Below are positions 44,646-52,177 of a stretch of 64,000 nt of DNA, one piece after another. Numbering within the stretch: the stretch's first letter is position 1; every line of letters begins with the position of its first letter. The stretch spans positions 1 to 64,000 of the forward strand of contig NZ_WEGL01000005.1 in the NCBI RefSeq assembly GCF_009604455.1, in the 5' to 3' direction. Source of the stretch: Streptomyces sp. RB17 (GTDB taxonomy: Bacteria > Actinomycetota > Actinomycetes > Streptomycetales > Streptomycetaceae). Position numbers and translations under genes: made by a program. The notes under the pieces were generated by a model. It did not search any database, was not told the DNA's origin, and was given only the letters and a program-made list of their open reading frames with translations.

Positions 44646-45845
44646 TCAGCTCAGCGGATCCAGCGTGAGATACGCCTGCTGCGGGCTGCCGTCGTTGACC
44701 AGCGACTCCTGGTTGCCGACGTCGTCGAAGGCGAACGCGTAGGCCGTGCCGTCGGCCATCTGCGCATGCACCGCACGCGCGTACTGGTTCGTCACCGCGT
44801 CCTGGTAGAAGGCGGCCGTGGAGGTGTCCGGCTGGTTCGGGTTGACCAGCAGGGTCGAGCGGTTGAAGCCGGCGCACAGCGTACGGGAGATGGGGCCCCG
44901 CACATTGTCGTTGGGCGCGTCGAGCAGCTTGTGACAGCCGAAAATGCTGTCCGCGTCGGGCTTCTGGAAGCTGGTGACGACCGCACCGGAGGCGTTGGTG
45001 AAGTTCATGACGTTCCCCGAGACCCGGCCGTAGTACTTGGTGTTCGGCTGGTCGCCGAAGGGCGTGACGGTCAGCGTCGACGTCGTGTACTTCTGCCAGA
45101 CCCGGTTGACGTAGTCGTCCATCACGCTCGCCGGCAGGGCCCCGGTCTCCACGCCGTACAGCGGGGAAAGGGCGCGCAGCACCGTGCCGTCGGAACGGGT
45201 CTGGATCAGGCCGGACCAGCCGCCCGACTGGCTGCGCAGCGCGTTGAAGAAGCCGTTGTAGCCACCGGACTTCAGGTGCCCGGTGGTGATCACGCTGCCG
45301 TCGGAGCGCTGCACGCCGACCGCGTACGGCGCCGAGAACATGTCCACCTGGGTGCTGTTCAGCCACAGCCCCGAGTCGTTGAGGGTGTACTCGGACCAGT
45401 TGAACAGGATGTTCCGGTTGGGGTCGGAGGGGTTCTGCACGGCCGGCTGCACCAGGCCGCCGGTGGTCAGCCGGAAGTCGAGCTTCTGGCCGTAGGAGAA
45501 GTAGATCCGGCCGGAGAACTTCGGTATCCGGATGGTCGTGGACTGTCCGGGGGCCGGGCCGGCGATCGCCGCGTCCGGGGCGGGCGTCGGCGGGTTGCCG
45601 CCCGCCGGCCAGGCGTGGAAGCTTCCGTTCGCGTCGGCCCAGCCCTGCTGCCCGGAGGACAGCTGGGTGCCGAGGTCGTAGACGTAGACCGGTTCGGAGC
45701 GGCCCGAGTCGTTGGTGATCTTCAGTGGGATGGTGTCCGGCACGGCGGCGCCGGCGTGGCCCGGGGCGCCGAGGGCGAGCACTCCGCCGACCAGGGCCGC
45801 TGCGGCGGCCAGGGGAAGGGCGGGGCGGGTGAGTCGATGCGGCAC
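44646..45845 (-). CDS. Secreted glycoside hydrolase family 64 endo-beta-1,3-glucanase
   Basis: A 399-residue precursor. GTG 45845 follows GGAGGCAAGAGA. Signal peptide 1-34 (RLTRPALPLAAAAALVGGVLALG, cleavage after HAGAA). The GH64 body matches laminaripentaose-producing beta-1,3-glucanase: FSGRIYFSYGQKLDF, NWSEYTLND with Glu152 and VDMFSAPYAVGV with Asp168, the positions corresponding to the catalytic Glu154/Asp170 described for the Streptomyces matensis enzyme; then GYNGFFNALRSQSGG and CHKLLDAPND. It degrades fungal or algal beta-1,3-glucan outside the cell. A LacI-type operator is upstream. Confidence 0.94.
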   Translation of the reverse strand: MPHRLTRPALPLAAAAALVGGVLALGAPGHAGAAVPDTIPLKITNDSGRSEPVYVYDLGTQLSSGQQGWADANGSFHAWPAGGNPPTPAPDAAIAGPAPGQSTTIRIPKFSGRIYFSYGQKLDFRLTTGGLVQPAVQNPSDPNRNILFNWSEYTLNDSGLWLNSTQVDMFSAPYAVGVQRSDGSVITTGHLKSGGYNGFFNALRSQSGGWSGLIQTRSDGTVLRALSPLYGVETGALPASVMDDYVNRVWQKYTTSTLTVTPFGDQPNTKYYGRVSGNVMNFTNASGAVVTSFQKPDADSIFGCHKLLDAPNDNVRGPISRTLCAGFNRSTLLVNPNQPDTSTAAFYQDAVTNQYARAVHAQMADGTAYAFAFDDVGNQESLVNDGSPQQAYLTLDPLS

Positions 45846-45873
45846 TCTCTTGCCTCCGTGTGGGGTCGGGGTC

Positions 45874-45893
45874 GTACGGACATTGGTCCGTAC
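45874..45893. promoter_or_regulatory. 8-bp perfect inverted repeat upstream of GH64
   Basis: GTACGGACATTGGTCCGTAC: arms GTACGGAC and GTCCGTAC with 4-base spacer ATTG, 29 bases from the GH64 start. It could be a second operator or a leader hairpin in the message, directly next to the LacI-type site. Confidence 0.6.
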
Positions 45894-45898
45894 CTGTT

Positions 45899-45912
45899 TG
45901 AGAGCGCTCTCA
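45899..45912. promoter_or_regulatory. LacI-family operator of the GH64 gene
   Basis: TGAGAGCGCTCTCA is a perfect 14-bp palindrome with the central CG step and the nGAGCGCTCn core of LacI-family sites, very close to the CebR box TGGGAGCGCTCCCA of Streptomyces cellulose genes. It lies 54 bases upstream of the GH64 start. No intact LacI regulator is present in the window. Confidence 0.8.
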
Positions 45913-45997
45913 GGCTCGTACTGGGACGCGTCCATGTCAATGCAGTGAACGGATCCGCTTACGGCGCCCGCCGTGTGGCACGCGCCGTGAGCCGGCG

Positions 45998-46753
45998 TCA
46001 GAGGGTGCGGTTCAGCAGGTCGAGCAGGGCCCGCCAGTGCCGCTCGTCGGCCTCGCGGTCGTACGCGTCCGTGTCCGCCTGCGTGAAGCCGTGCCGGGCA
46101 CCCGGGTAGACCTCGCAGGTGTGCCGGACCCCGGCCTCGGTCAGGGCCTTCTCGAAGCGCTCGATCTGCTCCGGGGGCAGCGACCGGTCGTTGTCGGCGT
46201 GTCCGAAGTACAGCTCCGCGGTGATGTCGGGGGCGCCCAGATGTGGGCTGGTCGGCTCGTCGGTGGCCAGGCCGCCGCCGTGGAAGCCGGCCGCCGCGGC
46301 TACCCGGTCCGGGAACGCGGCCGCCGTCCGCAGGACCAGCCGGGCGCCCATGCAGTAACCGGTCACCGCGACAGGCCCGTCCGTGGCCAGCGGGCTGTCG
46401 GCCAGCCACTGCAGATAGGCGCCCGCGTCCCGCTTGATCAGATCCGGAGTCAGCGAGGCCACGACCGGGCCGAGCCGCTCCCAGATGGTCGGGTCCGCGG
46501 CCGGGTCGATGAACTCGGGCAGCTCGACGACCGGAGTGCGGCCGAGGCGGTAGAAGACGTTCGGCACCAGCACGGTGTAGCCGGCGGCGGCCAGCCGGTC
46601 GGCCATCGACCTCAGGTGCGGACGCAGGCCGTAGGCGTCCTGGTAGAACAACACGCCCGGACGGGGGCGGCCGTCGGCGGGATGGGCGAGGTAGGCGTCC
46701 GCGACGCCGTCCTCGGTCGTGATCTCGAGATCGGTTGCCTGGACATCGGTCAT
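45998..46753 (-). CDS. Dienelactone hydrolase family protein
   Basis: A 251-residue alpha/beta-hydrolase. The nucleophile is cysteine in GYCMGARLV, with Asp in GHADNDRSLP and His in YPGARHGFTQ, the Cys-His-Asp triad of dienelactone hydrolases. The start AYLAHPADGRPRPGVLFYQDAYGLRPHLRSMADRLAAAGYTVLVPNVFYR is also typical. ATG 46753 follows GGGAGGCCTGCCCGCC. Substrates in this family are lactones or esters from aromatic breakdown, but no such pathway is intact here. Confidence 0.92.
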   Translation of the reverse strand: MTDVQATDLEITTEDGVADAYLAHPADGRPRPGVLFYQDAYGLRPHLRSMADRLAAAGYTVLVPNVFYRLGRTPVVELPEFIDPAADPTIWERLGPVVASLTPDLIKRDAGAYLQWLADSPLATDGPVAVTGYCMGARLVLRTAAAFPDRVAAAAGFHGGGLATDEPTSPHLGAPDITAELYFGHADNDRSLPPEQIERFEKALTEAGVRHTCEVYPGARHGFTQADTDAYDREADERHWRALLDLLNRTL

Positions 46754-46870
46754 GGCGGGCAGGCCTCCCTGGGGAACATGGGCGTCGGGCGGCGACGGCC
46801 CCTCGACGCCACGGCTACGGCCCATGCTGTCACGCAAGATCCGCAATCCCGCGCCGGGAGTGCCGCGCGC

Positions 46871-47491
46871 TCACTCGAACCGGCTGGTGTCCCCGGCGCC
46901 CCGCCGTACGATCTCCGCCTCGCCGCTGGAGAAGTCCACGACCGTCGTCGGCTCGGTGCCACACTCGCCGGAGTCGACCACCGCGTCCACCACATGGTCA
47001 AGCCGGTCCTTGATCTCCCAGCCCTGCGTCAGGGGCTCCTCCTCGTCCGGCAGCAGCAGCGTGCTGGACAGCAGCGGCTCGCCCAGCTCCGCCAGCAGGG
47101 CCTGGGTGACCACATGGTCCGGGATGCGCACGCCCACGGTCTTCTTCTTCGGGTGCAGCAGCTTGCGCGGCACCTCACGGGTGGCCGGCAGGATGAACGT
47201 GTAGCTGCCCGGCGTCGACGCCTTCACGGCCCGGAACACGTCCTTGTCCACCAGCACGAACTGGCCGAGCTGCGCGAAGTCCCGGCACATCAGGGTGAAG
47301 TGGTGCCGATCGTCCAGATGGCGGATGGAACGGATCCGGTCCATGCCGTCCCGGCTGCCCAGCCGGCAGCCCAGCGCGTAACAGGAGTCGGTCGGGTATG
47401 CGATAAGTGCTTCCGAGCGCACCGCGTCGGCGATCTGGGCGATGCTGCGCGGCTGCGGGTTGTCGGGGTGCACGTCGAAGTACTTCGCCAT
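46871..47491 (-). CDS. Sua5/YciO/YrdC-family protein (L-threonylcarbamoyladenylate synthase-like)
   Basis: A 206-residue protein with the YrdC fold: the nucleotide/threonine pocket words LIAYPTDSCYALGCRLGSRDGMDRIRSIRHLDDRHHFTLMCRDF and later STPGSYTFILPATREVPRKLLHPKKKTVGVRIPDH. The LxHPKKKTVGVRIP form belongs to the YciO branch, whose cellular role is less certain than that of the tRNA t6A enzyme Sua5/TsaC; Streptomyces normally has a separate Sua5 gene near prfA. Length is normal. ATG start at 47491. Confidence 0.9.
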   Translation of the reverse strand: MAKYFDVHPDNPQPRSIAQIADAVRSEALIAYPTDSCYALGCRLGSRDGMDRIRSIRHLDDRHHFTLMCRDFAQLGQFVLVDKDVFRAVKASTPGSYTFILPATREVPRKLLHPKKKTVGVRIPDHVVTQALLAELGEPLLSSTLLLPDEEEPLTQGWEIKDRLDHVVDAVVDSGECGTEPTTVVDFSSGEAEIVRRGAGDTSRFE

Positions 47492-48002
47492 TCACCGAGC
47501 TTATTCCGTACCGGGCGCCACACGCGCATCCCACGTGCCACCCGCGGCTCTGCCGGGGACACCCGCCGAGGCGCAGGGCGCGGTGGCGATGGGCGTGGCG
47601 CCGGTCTCCCGGAGCGGGCCGGGTACGTTCCGGACGGCCGTGGCGCGACGGCGGCGAGTGGGCGTTCATGACCGGCGTGCACGCCTTCGCGCTGATCAGC
47701 GCGGTGCTCTGCCTGCTGGGTGCGTTGCTCGCGGTGGCGGGAATGCGGGGCGGGGCGCCGGCCGAGGCCCAGTGAGCCGGTTCCGGCCGAGCGCCCTGTC
47801 ATTCCAGTGCGTACTTTCCGGATTCCGGGGCAAGCGACGGATGAGCGCTCGTGGGCATCCCCCGCCCCGGTCGCGATGCCTCCGTCGGCGGCCCACCCCC
47901 CCGGGCCGCCGGCGGAGCCCTGTCCGGCGCGGGAGCGCGCCCCGTTCCGGTAACGTGCCGATGCGTAAGCCCAGGTCAACACGGAGGCGAGGAGAGGGGC
48001 AC
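47492..48002. other. 511-base region holding only a gene fragment
   Basis: This is the divergent spacer between the YciO-like gene and the PucR-like gene. Apart from the MFS tail fragment at 47569-47775 I recognise nothing. A GCCGGC-rich stretch at 47880-47930 could form a hairpin. Confidence 0.45.
47569..47775 (+). pseudogene. C-terminal tail fragment of an MFS (DHA2-type) transporter
   Basis: The last 35 residues before the stop at 47775 (FMTGVHAFALISAVLCLLGALLAVAGMRGG) look like the final membrane helix of an EmrB/QacA pump. Just upstream, in another frame, AEAQGAVAMGVAPVSR resembles the conserved MFS stretch before the last helices. There is no start, and the rest of the gene is missing. 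It could instead be a small one-span membrane protein starting at ATG 47669, but no ribosome site supports that. Confidence 0.4.
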
Positions 48003-49559
48003 GTGGTCGGCCGACCGGACGAGGGCCAGGCGTTCCAGCAGCCGTACGGCGGAGACCGCGCCTGGGCGCAGGAGCTGCTGGAGCAGCTGCGGCCCGCCGG
48101 CCGCGATCTTCGCCGGCTCGTCGACTGGCTCGCCCGGACCGTGAGCGCGTCGGTGTGCCTCCAGGACGACCGCGGCGGCCTGCTCGCCGGTGCGCGGCTG
48201 CCGCTCGACTCCGCCGTCGTCGCCGACGTCGCCGCCGGCCGGCTCTCCGCCGCGTCCCTCGACGACGGTGTACGGCATGTGCGGCTGGTCGGGATACGGC
48301 ATCCCGGACCCGGCCCGGCGGCCGGAGCCGTCCTCGCCGTGGCCCGCCCGGAGCCCTTCGACCGGCGCGCCACCGAGATCCTCGGCCACACCGCCGGCTT
48401 ACTGGAACTCCTGCTCGGGGAACGGGAGTCGGCCGAGTCCGGGCGGCGCCTGCGGCGGGCCACGGCCGATCTGCGGCTGGCGATCCTGCAACTGCTCATG
48501 GTGGAGGACACCGTCTCCGCCCGCCGGGTCGCCGCAGGGCTGTGGCCGGGCCTGCTGGAACAGGACACCGCCCGTGTCTACGTCCTCGAGGACGCCGCCG
48601 CGGAACGCGACCGCCTCGCCGACGCGTGCGTGGACGCCACGGCAGGCGGGGCGCTCGTCGTGCGCTGCCCCGCGGTGGACGAACACGTCATCGTCGTCGG
48701 CCCGTCCGCCGAGGTGGAGCGGCGGCTGCGCTCGCTGGTCGCCGGCCGGCCCCGCACCTTCCTCGGCGGCAGCCCCCGGCAGCAACTCGCCCTGACCGCC
48801 ACCGCCTACGGACAGGCCGTCACCGCCCTCGCCGTGTCCCGGTTCCGGCCCGACCGGTACGCCGTCTACGCCGCCCGTACCCGTCCCGCCCGGCTCATGG
48901 ACCCCGCGGCGCTGCGGGGCTGGGCAGCCGCCGTGCTACGCCCGCTCGACACGCTGCCACACCATGTGCGCGCCGAACTGCTCGCCACCACCCGGCTCGG
49001 CCTCGAGTTCACCGCCGTGAACGCGGCCAAGGTGCTCGGCGTCAGCCGCAACACGGTCCGAGCCCGGATGGACCGGGTCGCCTCGCTGCTCGGCGCCGAC
49101 CTCTCCCGGCTGCCCGTGCGAGCCGTCGCCCACGCCGCCCTCAACACCGAGGCGGCACACGGCCCGTACGACTTCTCCGGCGGCGCACCCGGTTCGCCGG
49201 CCCGGACCCGGCTCACCGAGCTGCTCGGGACGAGCGCGCTGCGCTCCTGGGCGGAGGGGCTGCTCGGCCGCCTCGACGAGGACGGCCGGGATCTGCGCGC
49301 CACGCTGCGCGCCTGGACCGCCGCCGACGCGCACGCCGAACGCGCCGCCCAGGTCCTCGGTGTGCACGCCCAGACCGTACGCGAACACGTCCGGGCCGCC
49401 GAACCCGTCCTGGAACGCCGGCTGACGGCCGGCGGCACCGACCTGTACGAGGTCGTCCTCGCTCACCTCGCCACCGGCGAGCTGCCCGTGCCCGACCTGG
49501 GCGTACCGGGCACCGGTGCGGCGAACCCGGACCAACCGGACTCGTCTGTGCAGCGGTGA
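48003..49559 (+). CDS. PucR/CdaR-like regulator with two C-terminal helix-turn-helix segments
   Basis: A 518-residue regulator; GTG 48003 after GGAGAGGGGCAC. Residues 1-130 form a sensor-like domain (ELLEQLRPAGRDLRRLVDWLARTVSASVCLQDD), 140-300 a middle domain, and 325-360 the PucR HTH (GLEFTAVNAAKVLGVSRNTVRARMDRVASLLG). A second HTH-like segment is at 450-480 (AERAAQVLGVHAQTVREHVRAAEPVL), which is unusual. Codon 133 is TTA (48399-48401), so translation may depend on the bldA leucine tRNA, linking it to development or secondary metabolism. Target genes are unknown. Confidence 0.87.
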   Translation: MVGRPDEGQAFQQPYGGDRAWAQELLEQLRPAGRDLRRLVDWLARTVSASVCLQDDRGGLLAGARLPLDSAVVADVAAGRLSAASLDDGVRHVRLVGIRHPGPGPAAGAVLAVARPEPFDRRATEILGHTAGLLELLLGERESAESGRRLRRATADLRLAILQLLMVEDTVSARRVAAGLWPGLLEQDTARVYVLEDAAAERDRLADACVDATAGGALVVRCPAVDEHVIVVGPSAEVERRLRSLVAGRPRTFLGGSPRQQLALTATAYGQAVTALAVSRFRPDRYAVYAARTRPARLMDPAALRGWAAAVLRPLDTLPHHVRAELLATTRLGLEFTAVNAAKVLGVSRNTVRARMDRVASLLGADLSRLPVRAVAHAALNTEAAHGPYDFSGGAPGSPARTRLTELLGTSALRSWAEGLLGRLDEDGRDLRATLRAWTAADAHAERAAQVLGVHAQTVREHVRAAEPVLERRLTAGGTDLYEVVLAHLATGELPVPDLGVPGTGAANPDQPDSSVQR

Positions 49560-49675
49560 GTGCCGCGGGGGCCACGCCGGGCACACGTGCACTACCCCAC
49601 GTCCGGCATCGCACGTACTTTCGGCAGTCCGCGGGGCACGACCGGAACGGGGGACCGGTCGCGGCCCCGCGTGCC

Positions 49676-50926
49676 TCATCCAGTCCGCGTGACGGGCAGG
49701 TTGTACACATGGGCCGGCGAGATGATCTTTGTGATCGCCTCGCCCAGCACGGTACCGGGCTCGTGGCCCCGGTGGTCGATGTCCGTGTTGAGCAGCACGA
49801 CGAGCGTCGTCCCTGTCTCGGGCAGATGGACGGTCAGCGTCTCGTAGCCCGGCAGGGACCCGTTGTGGCCGATCCAGCCCTGGACGTCGAAGATGCCCAG
49901 ACCGTATCCGGCACCCTTGATCGTGCCGGTCCCCGGGGTGACCAGCCGCTGCTTCTGGGTGGCGGCACTCACCATCCGCCTGCCGTCCGGGAACCGGCCC
50001 ATGGCGACCACGGGCGCCCATGTGCGCAGATCCCGGAGGTCCGAGATCATCGCGCCGGCCGCCCAGCCCCAGGACGGATTCCAGTCGGCCGCGTCAACCT
50101 CCTTGCCGTTCGCCGTCTGCACGGTGTAGCCCCGCGCGTGCGGGGTGGGGAACGCGTCACCGGTGGGGAGAACCGTGTGCGTCAGGCCGGCCGGATGGAG
50201 GATGTGCTGCCTGATGTAGTCCCCGAGGCGCTGTCCGCTCTCCTTCTCCACCGCCAGACCGAGCAGGATCAGGTTGGTGGTGGAGTAGAAGAACTTCTGT
50301 CCCGGCCGGAACATCACCGGATGCCTGAAGGAGTAGGCGAGCAACTGCTGAGGTGTGAAGGGCCGTCGCGGGTCCGAGGTGAGCGCCTTGTCGAAGCCCG
50401 GGTCCCCGGAGTAGTTGAACAGTCCGCTGCGCATGTCGGCGAGCTGGCGCAGTGTGATCCTGTTCCCGTCGGGCACGCCGTCGATGTACGTGCCGATCGG
50501 GTCGTCCAGGCCCACCTTGTGCTGGTCCACCAGTTGCAGCAGTGCGGTCACGGTGAACGTCTTGGTCTCGCTGCCGATGCGCATGTACAGGTCCGGTGCC
50601 ATCCGCCGGCCGGTGTGCTTGTCGGCGACGCCGAACGCGCGGACGTAACTCGGCTGTCGCGGCGTCCAGATGCCCACGGTCACGCCGGGGATGTCCGCCT
50701 CACGCATCACCTTCCGCACGGCGGCGTCGAGTTGGCGCGCCACACCGGGGGTGAGGTCACGGACGCCGGTTCCGGAGCGGCTCGGGCCGGGCGAGTCGGC
50801 GGCGAGGGCGGCCGACACCGAAACCGGTGCCGCCCGGACGGGACCGGCGGCGAGCGGTGTCGTCAGCGCCCCCACCGTGACGGCGACCGCCGCCGCCCTC
50901 AACCGGCGGGCGGGCGTATGCGACAT
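49676..50926 (-). CDS. Secreted serine hydrolase, beta-lactamase / D-Ala-D-Ala carboxypeptidase class
   Basis: A 416-residue precursor. Signal peptide 1-33 (RRLRAAAVAVTVGALTTPLAAG, cleavage near VRAA). The penicillin-binding-protein motifs are SETK with Ser119 and Lys122, Tyr214-Ser-Thr (the YxN position, with Thr in place of Asn) and the KTG-equivalent HNG near the end (IGHNGSLPGYET). It resembles the Streptomyces R61 DD-peptidase and class C beta-lactamases, and is most often an esterase or peptidase acting outside the cell. ATG 50926 after GGAGTCAGCCC. Convergent with the PucR-like gene. Confidence 0.92.
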   Translation of the reverse strand: MSHTPARRLRAAAVAVTVGALTTPLAAGPVRAAPVSVSAALAADSPGPSRSGTGVRDLTPGVARQLDAAVRKVMREADIPGVTVGIWTPRQPSYVRAFGVADKHTGRRMAPDLYMRIGSETKTFTVTALLQLVDQHKVGLDDPIGTYIDGVPDGNRITLRQLADMRSGLFNYSGDPGFDKALTSDPRRPFTPQQLLAYSFRHPVMFRPGQKFFYSTTNLILLGLAVEKESGQRLGDYIRQHILHPAGLTHTVLPTGDAFPTPHARGYTVQTANGKEVDAADWNPSWGWAAGAMISDLRDLRTWAPVVAMGRFPDGRRMVSAATQKQRLVTPGTGTIKGAGYGLGIFDVQGWIGHNGSLPGYETLTVHLPETGTTLVVLLNTDIDHRGHEPGTVLGEAITKIISPAHVYNLPVTRTG

Positions 50927-51177
50927 GGGCTGACTCCAGGCGCGTGAGAGCCGACCGTGCGATGAGCGGGACGTCGGAGCCCGGACCGTCCCAGCATAGG
51001 AGCGCTCACTCCGCCCCGCCCGTCGGAAAGACGGCCGTCGAGGCACGCGCCCGGGAGACAGCCGGCGGGATGCTTGTCCGACGGGCGGAAGGTCTCGTTC
51101 GAGCGATGGCCTCACCCGACCCGGTGAGCCTGTGGGGCGGGGCCGTACCGGTGCCGGGCCACCGGCGTTGCCCCTGC

Positions 51178-51390
51178 ATGAACCGCTTGGACCCGGCGCA
51201 CGGCTTGGATCGGCTGGAACGGATCGACCGGCTGGACCGGAAGCGCAGGGCGGGCCGGCCGGCGCAGGCGGACCGGGCCCGGGAGCCGATCTACGCCCGG
51301 CTCGTCGCCGAGTGGCGGGCGCAGGGACGCACGGTGCCCGCGGAACCCGACGCGCCGCCGGCCGCCCACCCCGCACCCGGGCGCGCCTGA
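51178..51390 (+). CDS. Small hypothetical Arg-rich protein
   Basis: About 70 residues if ATG 51178 is used. The sequence DRLERIDRLDRKRRAGRPAQ then PIYARLVAEWRAQGRTVPAEPD looks like a short basic helical protein with a conserved-looking end. No good ribosome site precedes 51178, and the frame is open further upstream, so the start is uncertain. Its stop is four bases from the stop of the convergent gene. The function is unknown. Confidence 0.45.
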   Translation: MNRLDPAHGLDRLERIDRLDRKRRAGRPAQADRAREPIYARLVAEWRAQGRTVPAEPDAPPAAHPAPGRA

Positions 51391-51394
51391 ACCG

Positions 51395-51862
51395 TCACTG
51401 CCCGCACAGCGGCGCGAGGACGGCGAGGGTGCCGTTGGCCTGCCGCAGCGACTCCTCCAGGGCGCCGGGCAGATGGAGCGCGCCGGAGCCGTCCGGCGGT
51501 ACGAGCCACTCCAGGAAACGCGCGGGCCGGTACGGCGGCGGTACGGCGACCCAGGTGCCCTTGGTCGCGTACCGCAGGCCGGCTCCCACCCAGCCCCCGG
51601 AGGGGTCCGGCGGCAGGAAGAACCCGACCCGGCCCGCCGCCGTGTCGACCAGCGTCGGCCCCGGCACGGGCATCCCGGGCCGCCACAGCAGGTCGAGGGT
51701 GAGCAGGCCCAGTCGCTCGGGGACGCTCAGCATGTCCCAGAAGCGTCCCGCCTCCAGCAGCGCGATGCCCTCGCCGTGATCCCACTCCCACTTACAGGAG
51801 CGCGGGTCCGCCGCCGCGGCGGCCAGCCACTCCACGCCCCGCATCCACATCGTGTTCGTCAT
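51395..51862 (-). CDS. Hypothetical protein (conserved Streptomyces type)
   Basis: A 155-residue soluble protein; ATG 51862 after GGAGCGGTGC. It begins MTNTMWMRGVEWLAAAAADP and continues with CKWEWDHGEGIALLEAGRFWDMLSV, LTLDLLWRPGMPVPGPTLVD and GVGFFLPPDPSGGWVGAGLRYATKGTWVAVPPP. The latter part recalls the N-terminal portion of bifunctional primase/polymerase-like proteins seen in Streptomyces, but this is weak. A palindrome (51911-51926) lies upstream. Confidence 0.7.
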   Translation of the reverse strand: MTNTMWMRGVEWLAAAAADPRSCKWEWDHGEGIALLEAGRFWDMLSVPERLGLLTLDLLWRPGMPVPGPTLVDTAAGRVGFFLPPDPSGGWVGAGLRYATKGTWVAVPPPYRPARFLEWLVPPDGSGALHLPGALEESLRQANGTLAVLAPLCGQ

Positions 51863-51910
51863 GCACCGCTCCGGGTGTCCTCGTCCGCCTGCCCTCGGCA
51901 TATGCATGCT

Positions 51911-51926
51911 CGTAGATATTTCTACG
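51911..51926. promoter_or_regulatory. Inverted repeat CGTAGA-TATT-TCTACG
   Basis: A 6-bp perfect dyad, 49 bases upstream of the minus-strand gene starting at 51862. Its AT-rich centre in this GC-rich DNA makes it a plausible promoter or operator element. Confidence 0.5.
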
Positions 51927-52087
51927 TGGCGGAAGGGGTGGCGGACCCTGGCGTTTGAGTCGGGACGTTCGAACTCCGGCTGCGGGTTCGTCAGTTGGGC
52001 GAGGGGGATGCGTCACCCTCCCGGTGGTCATACCTCGAATGGGACGCTCGATTCGATTGTGGTGACGATCGATTCACGTGTGAAGTG

Positions 52088-52117
52088 TTGAGACAGACAC
52101 GGTTTCGATCGTAGAGT
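52088..52117 (+). promoter_or_regulatory. HrdB-type promoter of the aminotransferase/Lrp operon
   Basis: TTGAGA (52088-52093), an 18-base spacer, then TAGAGT (52112-52117), a good Streptomyces -10. The aminotransferase start codon is 61 bases downstream. Confidence 0.6.
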
Positions 52118-52177
52118 CACTGCATTCGTCATCGCGCCCCGTCACCGCATCCGTCACCGTCCACAGCGAGGTACTCC

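Larger units (their letters stand above)
51863..52177. other. 315-base divergent control region
   Basis: It separates the 51395 gene from the aminotransferase gene. It holds two items listed separately (dyad 51911-51926, promoter 52088-52117) and a TTCAC-gt-GTGAA dyad at 52073-52084, which sits just upstream of the promoter and could be an Lrp or other operator. No gene is seen. Confidence 0.6.

Noticed and set aside
45846..45997. Possible small RNA formed by the two dyads before GH64
   Set aside because: Position and sequence fit operators of the glucanase gene better; no terminator-like stem with its own promoter was seen.
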